From Clostridium peptidivorans (GTDB lineage: Bacteria; Bacillota; Clostridia; Clostridiales; Clostridiaceae), in contig NZ_OAOD01000010.1 of the NCBI RefSeq assembly GCF_900205925.1, positions 61,623 to 125,622 of the forward strand: a stretch of 64,000 nucleotides of DNA, read 5' to 3'. Positions 57,179 to 64,000 of the stretch are shown here, in pieces; position 1 is the stretch's first letter, and the number at the start of each line of letters is the position of its first letter. Under the pieces are notes generated by a model. It saw nothing but the letters and a program-made list of their open reading frames with translations. It was not told the DNA's origin and made no database searches. A program made the translations under genes and the position numbers.

Positions 57179-58936
57179 ATGCAAAAAACTAAAATGGTTT
57201 TTACGATAGGTCCTGCAAGCGATAACGAACAGGTGTTATCTGAACTTGTTAAGATTGGAATGAATGCTTCAAGGCATAACTTTTCACATGGTACTCACGA
57301 TGAACACAAGATAAGAATGGAAATGGTTAGAAATATAAGTAAGAAATTTAATAAAGAAGTTGCAATAATACTTGATACTAAAGGACCAGAAATAAGAACA
57401 GGAAACTTTGAAGGTGGGAAATTAGAACTTAAAGAAGGAAATAAGTTTACTGTATATTGTGGGGAAGAGGTATTAGGAGACGAAACTAAGTGCTCAATAA
57501 CTTATGATAGGCTTTGGGAAGATGTAAAACCAGGGAATATGATTCTTATAGATGATGGTCTTGTAGGGCTTGAAGTTGAATCCACAGAAGGAAATAAAAT
57601 TCACTGCATAGTAAAAAATAGTGGAATGGTAGGAAACCATAAGGGCGTAAATGTTCCGGGAGTATGCACATCACTTCCTTCCCTTACTGAAAGAGATAAG
57701 GAGGACTTGAAGTTTGGATGTGAAATGAACGTGGATATAGTAGCTGCTTCATTTATAAGAAGAGGAGCGGATGTTCTTGCCATAAGAAAGATACTTGAAC
57801 AAAATGGAGGAGCAGACATTCAAATATTCTCAAAGATAGAAAATCACCAAGGTGTGGAAAATATAGATGAAATAATAAGGCTTTCTGATGGAATAATGGT
57901 TGCTAGAGGAGATATGGGAGTTGAAATTCCAATAGAACAAGTACCATTAATTCAAAAGATGATAATAGAAAAATGTAATAAGGCAGGTAAGGCTGTTATA
58001 ACAGCAACTCAAATGCTTGATTCCATGATAAGAAATCCAAGGCCTACAAGAGCTGAGGCTTCAGACATTGCAAATGCAATATTTGATGGAACTGATGCTA
58101 TAATGCTTAGTGGAGAAACTGCCAGTGGTAAATATCCTATAGAAGCAGCTGCAACTATGTCAAGAATAGCTCAGGCTACAGAAGCGAAACTGGATCATCA
58201 AGCAATATTGAATAAGAAAAAAGAACTACATGTACTTAATGTAGCAAATGCCATAAGCATTGCAACTTGTACTGCATCCTTGGAATTGAGTGCTTCAGCA
58301 ATAATTACAGCAACACAAAGTGGATATACAGCAAGAATGGTGTCTAAATACAGACCATCTTGTCCTATAATTGCCGTAACACCAAGTGTAAGTGTAGCAA
58401 GAAAGCTTTCATTAAACTTTGGAGTATTCCCTATACTTACAAATCAAGTGGGATCTACTGATGAACTTATAGATGCATCTGTAGATATATCTGTAAAATC
58501 AGGATATGTTAAAAGTGGTGATTTAGTAGTAATTGCTGCAGGAATACCTGTAAGTTTATCTGGAACAACAAATATGTTAAAGGTTCATGTGGTAGGAGAT
58601 ATACTAGTTCAGGGAAGAGGAGCCGGAAATGTACCTGGATATGGAAATGTAAAAGTAGTAAAAAGTCCAAGAGAAGCAGTTGAATTAGCAGAAAAGGGAG
58701 ATATCTTAGTAGTTAGAGATTCAGATATAGAGTATATTTCTGTTTTAGATAGAATATCAGGGATCATAACTGAAAAGGGAGGATTAACTTCTCATTTAGC
58801 TATCCAATGTATAACAAATGAAGTTCCTATAATCACAGGAGCTGGTGGTGCAACAGAAATATTAAAGAATGGTGCATATATAACAATGGATGTAAAACGT
58901 GGAATAGTTTATAATGGAAAAGTAAGCATAGTTTAG
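57179..58936 (+). CDS. pyk: pyruvate kinase with C-terminal PEP-utiliser domain
   Basis: A 585-residue protein. The catalytic barrel (MVFTIGPASDNEQVLSELVKIGMNASRHNFSHG, ILDTKGPEIRTG, VARGDMGVEIPIEQVPLIQKMIIEKCNKAGKAVITATQMLDSM) and allosteric C domain are complete. An extra domain of about 110 residues resembles the mobile PEP-utilising phosphohistidine domain (GIITEKGGLTSHLAIQ). Such extensions are known in Bacillus and clostridial pyruvate kinases. pfkA-pyk order is standard. AACTGGAGG precedes the ATG. Confidence 0.97.
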   Translation: MQKTKMVFTIGPASDNEQVLSELVKIGMNASRHNFSHGTHDEHKIRMEMVRNISKKFNKEVAIILDTKGPEIRTGNFEGGKLELKEGNKFTVYCGEEVLGDETKCSITYDRLWEDVKPGNMILIDDGLVGLEVESTEGNKIHCIVKNSGMVGNHKGVNVPGVCTSLPSLTERDKEDLKFGCEMNVDIVAASFIRRGADVLAIRKILEQNGGADIQIFSKIENHQGVENIDEIIRLSDGIMVARGDMGVEIPIEQVPLIQKMIIEKCNKAGKAVITATQMLDSMIRNPRPTRAEASDIANAIFDGTDAIMLSGETASGKYPIEAAATMSRIAQATEAKLDHQAILNKKKELHVLNVANAISIATCTASLELSASAIITATQSGYTARMVSKYRPSCPIIAVTPSVSVARKLSLNFGVFPILTNQVGSTDELIDASVDISVKSGYVKSGDLVVIAAGIPVSLSGTTNMLKVHVVGDILVQGRGAGNVPGYGNVKVVKSPREAVELAEKGDILVVRDSDIEYISVLDRISGIITEKGGLTSHLAIQCITNEVPIITGAGGATEILKNGAYITMDVKRGIVYNGKVSIV

Positions 58937-59060
58937 AATGAAATAATAATTAACAAGTAATAGATAATGATTATAGGAGAGATTCAGCTGATGCTGAATT
59001 TTAACTTAAATTATTATCTATTAATTATTATTTATTCATTAAACAGGAGGGGTTAAGATT

Positions 59061-60071
59061 TTGAAATACAGAATTTTAGGCGGGACGGGACTTAAGGTAT
59101 CAGCAGTTGGATTTGGAGGAATACCAATTCAAAAGGTGGATGAAAAAGAAACTGCAAAGCTTTTAGAATATGCAGAGACTAAGGGAATAAATTTTATAGA
59201 CTCTGCAAGAGGGTATACAATTTCAGAAGAGTTAATAGGAAATGCTCTTAAGGGAAGAAGAGAAAAATGGATTATAGCAACTAAATCCATGGCAAGGGAT
59301 AAGGAGTCCATGCTTAAGGATGTGGAAATAAGTTTAAAAAACTTGCAAACAAATTATATTGATCTTTATCAATTACACAATGTGAGAACCCAAGAACAAT
59401 TGGATAAGGTTTTAAGTGAGGATGGGGCTTACAGTGCTTTATTAGAGTTAAAGAAAAAAGGTATTATAAGACATATAGGGATAACTTCACATAGTTTAGA
59501 TATGCTTAAAGTAGCTATAGAAACAGGAAAATTTGAAACAATTATGTATCCATATAATATAGTAGAAACTCAAGGAGAAGAAGTCTTTAAGAGAGCTAAA
59601 GAATTAAATATTGGTGTAATAGCTATGAAACCTATGGCAGGGGGAGCTCTAACTAAGGGAGACTTAGCAATAAAATTTATACTTTCAAATGAAAGTATAA
59701 GTACTGCAATTCCAGGAATGGCTTCTATAAATGAGATAGATATAAATACAGAAGTGGTAAGCAAAGAATATACTTTAACTGAAGATGAAAAAGAAGAAAT
59801 AAAGAAAATATCAGAAGAACTTGGAACAGAGTTTTGTAGAAGATGCAGCTATTGTGCACCATGTACTGCAGGTATAGATATTCCAAGTATATTTGTACTT
59901 CAAGCATATAAAGAAAGATATGGACTTCCAGATTGGGCAGATGATAGATATCAGAGTGCAGAGCGTAGAGCGAAGGACTGCATAGAATGTGGAGTTTGTG
60001 AAGAAAGATGTCCCTATGATTTACCTATAAGAGATATGTTAAAAAGAGTAAGAAAGATTTTTAATGAATAA
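59061..60071 (+). CDS. aldo/keto reductase with C-terminal 4Fe-4S domain
   Basis: A 336-residue protein. The AKR barrel (RILGGTGLKVSAVGFGGIPIQ, the FIDSARGYTISEELIG active-site region, DLYQLHNVR, GVIAMKPMAGGAL) is followed by a ferredoxin-like tail with CRRCSYCAPC and CIECGVCEERCPYD. The combination is common in anaerobes, where the substrate is usually unknown. Starts at TTG after AGGAGGGG. No neighbours in its unit. Confidence 0.92.
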   Translation: MKYRILGGTGLKVSAVGFGGIPIQKVDEKETAKLLEYAETKGINFIDSARGYTISEELIGNALKGRREKWIIATKSMARDKESMLKDVEISLKNLQTNYIDLYQLHNVRTQEQLDKVLSEDGAYSALLELKKKGIIRHIGITSHSLDMLKVAIETGKFETIMYPYNIVETQGEEVFKRAKELNIGVIAMKPMAGGALTKGDLAIKFILSNESISTAIPGMASINEIDINTEVVSKEYTLTEDEKEEIKKISEELGTEFCRRCSYCAPCTAGIDIPSIFVLQAYKERYGLPDWADDRYQSAERRAKDCIECGVCEERCPYDLPIRDMLKRVRKIFNE

Positions 60072-60187
60072 AGAGTGTTTATTTTAAAATTTAAGGTATA
60101 AAATAAAAAAACTATTGTATAATAGGTAGATATATGGTTAAAATATATTGATAATAAAAGTAAATTTAGGACAACTGATTCTTTTTT

Positions 60188-60218
60188 GCACCTCTTAAAG
60201 AGGTGCGCTTTTTTTTAT
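60188..60218 (+). terminator. terminator after the aldo/keto reductase gene
   Basis: GCACCTCT (60188-60195) pairs with AGAGGTGC (60199-60206), then GC and nine T residues. Confidence 0.88.
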
Positions 60219-60328
60219 ATATAAACACGATAAATCCTATTATCTTTAATATTATTTTAACCTAGGGGTTTAATTTAGCATTTCAATAATTTATAATTTA
60301 ATACAAAGCAAAAAAAGGGGGCATATTT

Positions 60329-60817
60329 ATGGAAATGATTATAAGAAAATTAACAAAAGAGGACAACAAGGACATTGAAAAGATAATAAAGGAATGTCTA
60401 ATAGAATTTGGGGCGAATAGAGAAGGATTTGCTTGGGCAGATCCTGAATTATCTTATCTCTCTGAGGCTTATAAGGATGAAGATTCAGAATACTGGGTTG
60501 CGGAAAGAAATGGGGAAATCATAGGTGGATGTGGAATAGCACCTATGAAGAATCTTGATGGAGTATGCGAGCTTCAAAAAATGTACTTTATACAAGAAGC
60601 AAGAGGTACAGGTATAGCAGGAAAGATTATAAAAATTGCTTTAGATTTTTCAAAGGAAAGATATGATAAATGCTATCTTGAAACTTTAAATAGCATGGAA
60701 GCTGCTAATAAGTTTTATCAAAACAATGGTTTTTATAAACTTGATAGACCCATCATAGAAACAGAACATTTTGGCTGCGATGCATGGTACTTGATGGACT
60801 TAAATAAGGAGGCTTAA
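60329..60817 (+). CDS. GNAT-family N-acetyltransferase
   Basis: A 162-residue GCN5-related protein: N-terminal IRKLTKEDNKDIEKIIKECLIEFG, acetyl-CoA site MYFIQEARGTGIAGKIIKIALDFS, and YLETLNSMEAANKFYQNNGFYKL. It transfers acetyl groups to an unknown amine. AAAAAGGGGG precedes the ATG. One base separates it from the DUF554 gene. Confidence 0.9.
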   Translation: MEMIIRKLTKEDNKDIEKIIKECLIEFGANREGFAWADPELSYLSEAYKDEDSEYWVAERNGEIIGGCGIAPMKNLDGVCELQKMYFIQEARGTGIAGKIIKIALDFSKERYDKCYLETLNSMEAANKFYQNNGFYKLDRPIIETEHFGCDAWYLMDLNKEA

Positions 60818-60818
60818 G

Positions 60819-61502
60819 ATGTTTGGGGTTATAGTAAACTCTTTGGCAGTAGCTGCTGGGGGATTAATAGGAATGCTTATAGGTAAGGGTATTCCAGACA
60901 AAATAAAGGAAACAGTATTTACTGGACTAGCTCTTTGTGTAATGCTTATAGGAATTTCAGGAGCAATAAAGGGACAAGATACTATACTGGTTATTCTAAG
61001 TATAGTTATAGGGGCTATTATAGGAGAAATCATAGATATTGATTTAAGACTTAGAAAATTAGGAGATAACATACAAAGTAAGTTTGAAGGAAAACATGGT
61101 AAGTTCTCTGAAGGATTTGTAGTGTCTACACTTTTAATGTGTATAGGAGCTATGGCTATAGTAGGGCCTCTGGAAAGTGGTCTTACAGGAAATAATAGCA
61201 CTTTATTTGCTAAATCCGTTATAGATGGATGTTCTGCAATAATATTATCTTCTACATATGGCATAGGTGTAGTATTTACAGGAGTATCAGTATTTATATA
61301 TCAGGGGTTAATAGCATTATCTGCTTCTCTTATAAAAGGAATATTAGTGGAATCTGTAATAACAAACATTACAGCAGTAGGAAGTTTACTTATATTAGGA
61401 CTTGGATTTAATATGTTAAATCTTACAAAGATTAAGGTAGCAAATTTACTTCCAGCGGTACTTGTACCATTTGTATATCAGCTTATTTTAGGATGGTTTT
61501 AA
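60819..61502 (+). CDS. DUF554 membrane protein
   Basis: A 227-residue protein with about six TM helices and the family pattern MFGVIVNSLAVAAGGLIGMLIGKGIP, LVILSIVIGAIIGEIIDID and GAMAIVGPLESGLTGNNSTLFAKSVIDG. Function is unknown; it resembles small transport proteins. It is co-transcribed with the GNAT gene. A perfect 14-bp hairpin (61534-61580) follows. Confidence 0.9.
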   Translation: MFGVIVNSLAVAAGGLIGMLIGKGIPDKIKETVFTGLALCVMLIGISGAIKGQDTILVILSIVIGAIIGEIIDIDLRLRKLGDNIQSKFEGKHGKFSEGFVVSTLLMCIGAMAIVGPLESGLTGNNSTLFAKSVIDGCSAIILSSTYGIGVVFTGVSVFIYQGLIALSASLIKGILVESVITNITAVGSLLILGLGFNMLNLTKIKVANLLPAVLVPFVYQLILGWF

Positions 61503-61533
61503 GTAGAGTTATTTTTATATAATTAAAAAGTAC

Positions 61534-61580
61534 AACCCCTGTAGATAATTTTTATTTAAGTGTAAATATCTACAGGGGTT
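61534..61580. terminator. hairpin after the DUF554 gene
   Basis: AACCCCTGTAGATA and TATCTACAGGGGTT form a perfect 14-bp stem. There is little T-run, so it may be a weak terminator. Confidence 0.6.
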
Positions 61581-61671
61581 AATATAATGTAAAATCATAT
61601 GTGGAGTTTTCTTAATTTAGGTTATAATATAACTATTGTTAAATTAAATATTATATTTTAAGGTGGTAAAT

Positions 61672-63045
61672 ATGAAAAAAATTATACCAGTAGAAAAAAA
61701 TAAAGATTACATAGTAGAAATAAAGGGCATGGGCTATGAAGGTGAAGGAGTAGGGAAAATAGATGATTTTACTATATTTATTCCTGGTGCCATTAAAGGG
61801 GAAAAGGTAAATGCTAAAATAGTAAAAGTGAATAAAAACTTTGCCTTTGGTAAACTTTTAAATGTAGCTCAGGAGTCTAATTATAGAACTGAGCCTATAT
61901 GCGGTATATATAAAAGATGTGGAGGATGTCAGCTTCAACATTTATCCTATGAAGGCCAGCTAGATTTTAAAGGACAAAGAGTTAAGGATGCCATAGAGAG
62001 AATAGGTAAGATAAATCCTGAAGTGCTTCCTGTTATAGGTATGGAAAACCCTTATAATTATAGAAATAAGGTTCAACTTCCTGTAGGTGAAGCAAATGGA
62101 GAAATAAACATAGGATTTTATGCACTGCGATCTCACGACATAATTAACATGGAAAAGTGTTACATACAAGATGAGATAAGCGAAAAAATAATGACCTTAG
62201 TAAAGCAGTGGATGATTACAAATAACATCAAAGCTTATGATGAAAGCACTCATACAGGAGTTTTAAGACATCTTATGATAAGAAAGGGTTTTAAGACTTC
62301 AGAGGTGATGGTAGTACTTGTTACAAGGACTAATGAACTTCCACATAAAGATGAAATCATAGAGCTTTTAACTAGTAATATAAAAGAAGTAGTAAGTATT
62401 ATTCAAAATATAAATTCAGAAAAGACCAATGTTATATTAGGACAAAAATCAAGTACCCTTTGGGGAAAGGATACCATACAAGATTACATAGGAAAGTTTA
62501 AGTTTAATATATCCCCATTATCATTTTTTCAAGTTAATCCTGTGCAAACGGAAGTACTTTATAATAAGGCATTAGAATATGCAAATTTAACTGGTGATGA
62601 AATAGTTTTTGACGCTTACTGTGGTACTGGAACTATATCACTTTTCTTAGCTCAAAAGGCAAAAAAAGTGTATGGTGTAGAGATAATTCCTGAAGCTATA
62701 GGAAATGCATGGGAAAATGCTAAGTTAAATAATGTGGACAATGTGGATTTCCTAGTAGGAAAGTCTGAACAAGTTATACCGGATTTAATAAATAAAGGTA
62801 TAAAAGCAGATGTCGTGGTAGTGGATCCTCCAAGAAAAGGCTGTGAAAGAGTTCTTTTAGAAGCCATAGCTAAAATTAATCCTAAAAGAATTGTATATGT
62901 ATCCTGTGATGCAGGAACTTTGGCTAGGGATTTAGCTATTTTAGATGAACTAAATTATAAGACTGAAAAAATACAACCAGTGGATATGTTCCCGCATACG
63001 GCTCATGTGGAGTGCGTGGTGTTGATACAACGAGTAGATACGTAG
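61672..63045 (+). CDS. rlmD: 23S rRNA (uracil-5-)-methyltransferase, RumA/RlmD type
   Basis: About 457 residues. A TRAM domain ([27 protein letters not shown]), a 4Fe-4S cluster motif ([21 protein letters not shown]), a Rossmann SAM site ([15 protein letters not shown]), DPPRKGC and the catalytic [12 protein letters not shown] are present. The 3' end, encoding [10 protein letters not shown], is a known integration hot-spot for conjugative elements. Here the last residues IQRVDT and everything after the stop appear to be element DNA. ATG 61672 with AAGGTGG upstream. Confidence 0.94.
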   Translation: MKKIIPVEKNKDYIVEIKGMGYEGEGVGKIDDFTIFIPGAIKGEKVNAKIVKVNKNFAFGKLLNVAQESNYRTEPICGIYKRCGGCQLQHLSYEGQLDFKGQRVKDAIERIGKINPEVLPVIGMENPYNYRNKVQLPVGEANGEINIGFYALRSHDIINMEKCYIQDEISEKIMTLVKQWMITNNIKAYDESTHTGVLRHLMIRKGFKTSEVMVVLVTRTNELPHKDEIIELLTSNIKEVVSIIQNINSEKTNVILGQKSSTLWGKDTIQDYIGKFKFNISPLSFFQVNPVQTEVLYNKALEYANLTGDEIVFDAYCGTGTISLFLAQKAKKVYGVEIIPEAIGNAWENAKLNNVDNVDFLVGKSEQVIPDLINKGIKADVVVVDPPRKGCERVLLEAIAKINPKRIVYVSCDAGTLARDLAILDELNYKTEKIQPVDMFPHTAHVECVVLIQRVDT

Positions 63046-63194
63046 AAATCCTTTGTTTTAGGCACTTTTTCAAACATATCATCTTCACAGGTGAGGGTGA
63101 TAAAATCAGAAATAAGGTCATTAAAAACTATATCAATGTTTCTGTGGTGGTTGATATAGAGTGTGGGGATACAAGAAAATAAAGATTGAGAATC

Positions 63195-63265
63195 AAAGGG
63201 GTACTGTGAAAATGGTACTCCTTTTCTCTTAATTTAGACGTTCAGAAATGAGCGTCTTTTTTCTT
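63195..63265 (+). terminator. tandem terminators at the element edge
   Basis: First hairpin AAGGGGTAC...GTACTCCTT with T-run, then GACGTTC...GAGCGTC followed by TTTTTT. They would isolate rlmD and element transcription. Confidence 0.75.
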
Positions 63266-63294
63266 GCCCTAAAATCAGAAAGGAAGTGATAGCC

Positions 63295-63360
63295 ATGCCG
63301 CAATCGAAACAACAGGAGCGTCCACCGCCGCAATTATTCTTTAGAAATCCAGCCAGATAA
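63295..63360 (+). CDS. 21-residue micro-ORF near the element end
   Basis: ATG with GAAAGGAAGTGAT upstream encodes 21 residues beginning MPQSKQQERPPPQLFF and ending RNPAR. It is proline/glutamine-rich and basic. No family recognised; it may be a leader peptide or a conserved element marker. Confidence 0.4.
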   Translation: MPQSKQQERPPPQLFFRNPAR

Positions 63361-63383
63361 AAACTGGCAAAAATAATCCTTAT

Positions 63384-63402
63384 CCACCGGCTAAGCCGGT
63401 GG
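63384..63402. repeat. GC-rich inverted repeat upstream of the HTH gene
   Basis: CCACCGGCT and AGCCGGTGG with one base between. It precedes a TTGACG...TGTATA promoter-like pair and could be a terminator stem or an operator. Confidence 0.5.
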
Positions 63403-63477
63403 TCTTGACGTTGTTTTATACCTCAGCTTGTATATTTCCGTCAAAAGAAATATAATAAAATTATGGAGGTGTTATGC

Positions 63478-63672
63478 GTGGATTATATAACGACAAAAGA
63501 AGCAGCGAGAAATTGGGGAATCACAGACAGAATGGTAGTGTACCATTGCTCTGCTGGACGGATTAAGGGAGCTAAAAAAATGGGAAATACATGGCTTGTT
63601 CCGATTGACGCTGAAAAACCGGCTGACGGACGATACAGGAGCAGTAAAGTAAAGGATGGTGAAAATAAATGA
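63478..63672 (+). CDS. excisionase-like small HTH DNA-binding protein
   Basis: A 64-residue protein with a MerR/excisionase-type HTH (MDYITTKEAARNWGITDRMVVYHCSAGRIKGAKKMGNTWLVP) and a basic tail. GTG 63478 has ATGGAGG properly placed; an upstream ATG overlaps that site. Its stop overlaps the next gene's ATG by four bases. Found in ICEs next to two-component genes; it may regulate them or assist excision. Confidence 0.82.
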   Translation: MDYITTKEAARNWGITDRMVVYHCSAGRIKGAKKMGNTWLVPIDAEKPADGRYRSSKVKDGENK

Positions 63673-64000
63673 AACGGATATTTTTGGTTGAGGACGATAA
63701 GGCAATCGCCAAAAACCTTGTGCTTCTGCTCCGCTCGGAGGGATTTACAGTCACTCACGCCCCTACGCGGAGTGAAGCCCTTGCCGCCCTTGCCGGGAAT
63801 AAATTTGACTTGGCGTTGATTGATATTTCTTTGCCTGACGGAAATGGCTTTACGATTTGCACGGAAATCAAAGAAACTCAAGATGTTCCCGTTATCTTTC
63901 TGACGGCTTCCGGCGATGAGGCGAGTGTTGTTACCGGGCTGAACATGGGTGCGGACGACTATATCACCAAGCCTTTTCGTCCGCGTGAATTGATTGCGCG
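63669..64000 (+). CDS. OmpR-family response regulator, N-terminal part (truncated by window edge)
   Basis: The 110 residues visible form a complete-looking receiver domain: acidic pocket VEDDK (residues 7-11), phospho-acceptor Asp 52 in LIDISLPDGNGF, Thr 79 in FLTAS, and Lys 101 in YITKPF. A winged HTH output domain is expected beyond 64000. Composition is GC-richer than the chromosome, and its overlap with the HTH gene indicates one operon. A sensor kinase probably follows. Confidence 0.93.
   Translation, partial: MKRIFLVEDDKAIAKNLVLLLRSEGFTVTHAPTRSEALAALAGNKFDLALIDISLPDGNGFTICTEIKETQDVPVIFLTASGDEASVVTGLNMGADDYITKPFRPRELIA

Larger units (their letters stand above)
63005..64000. mobile_element. 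putative integrative conjugative element end, inserted at the rlmD 3' end
   Basis: From about 63270 onward, base composition and codon use shift clearly to higher GC than the rest of the window. The boundary lies at the rlmD 3' end. Presumed attachment core is within CATGTGGAGTGCGTGGTGTT (63005-63024). Two terminators, a micro-ORF, an excisionase-like HTH and a two-component regulator follow. No integrase or relaxase is visible within the window; the element continues to the right. Confidence 0.65.

Noticed and set aside
63120..63190. second copy of the attachment core (GAGTGTGGGGATACA)
   Set aside because: Resembles the rlmD end only over a few bases with gaps; not convincing as a direct repeat.
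1..64000. CRISPR arrays, rRNA and tRNA genes
   Set aside because: No regularly spaced direct repeats and no tRNA or rRNA-like sequence were found on reading through; a tool search could still find a divergent tRNA.

Overview
The window is low-GC Firmicute DNA and looks like chromosome of a Clostridium sensu stricto relative. It is strongly A/T-rich with purine-rich ribosome binding sites. Gene order is typical of clostridial chromosomes (acpS-nnr-alr-mazEF, ftsEX-ctpA, uvrBA, uvrC-murB-rapZ-yvcK-whiA, dnaE-pfkA-pyk), and a rubrerythrin and an NADH:rubredoxin-type oxidoreductase suggest an anaerobe. No rRNA or tRNA gene and no CRISPR array was seen.

Layout. 1-1540 (minus): part of a membrane biotin-dependent decarboxylase (oadB, biotin carrier, oadG). 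1864-6649: an IclR regulator and a 5-oxoprolinase operon (pxpA, NRAMP-like transporter, pxpB, pxpC). A near-identical 19-bp motif lies before both oadG and pxpA, suggesting joint control by the IclR protein. 6745-16261: pepD, rubrerythrin, small and secreted proteins, a diguanylate cyclase and a chemoreceptor sharing one type of extracellular sensor, a HAD phosphatase and a YihY membrane protein. 16338-20570: an NADH:rubredoxin-type oxidoreductase, a SAM-I riboswitch controlling an NhaC-family (MetT-like) transporter, and an EamA transporter. 20878-27128: a small DUF6514-like protein, a structured RNA candidate, acpS, nnr, a GerS-like lipoprotein, alr, mazEF and yitT. 27378-40621: ftsEX, ctpA, a PDZ membrane protein, uvrB, uvrA, an FHA protein, a FtsW/SpoVE protein, a PBP and a YhaM-like nuclease. 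40643-42222 (minus): tyrS with a complete tyrosine T-box leader and promoter. 42397-50766: uvrC, murB, rapZ, yvcK, whiA and ytoI.

The most unusual object is dnaE (50811-55873). It is not broken. It is interrupted by two group I introns whose P, Q, R and S core elements can be read directly. Intron 1 (51987-52328) is compact and has no ORF. Intron 2 (52362-53575) carries a LAGLIDADG homing endonuclease with an N-terminal HTH. Between them is a 33-nt micro-exon encoding FLNPERISMPD, which ends on the first catalytic Asp of the polymerase PDxDxDF motif. Splicing at the predicted sites restores an uninterrupted 1168-residue DnaE.

After dnaE come pfkA, pyk, an iron-sulfur aldo/keto reductase, a GNAT protein, a DUF554 protein and rlmD. 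At the rlmD 3' end the composition changes abruptly to higher GC. A micro-ORF, an excisionase-like HTH protein and an OmpR-type response regulator follow, consistent with one end of an integrative conjugative element inserted in rlmD and continuing past the right edge.
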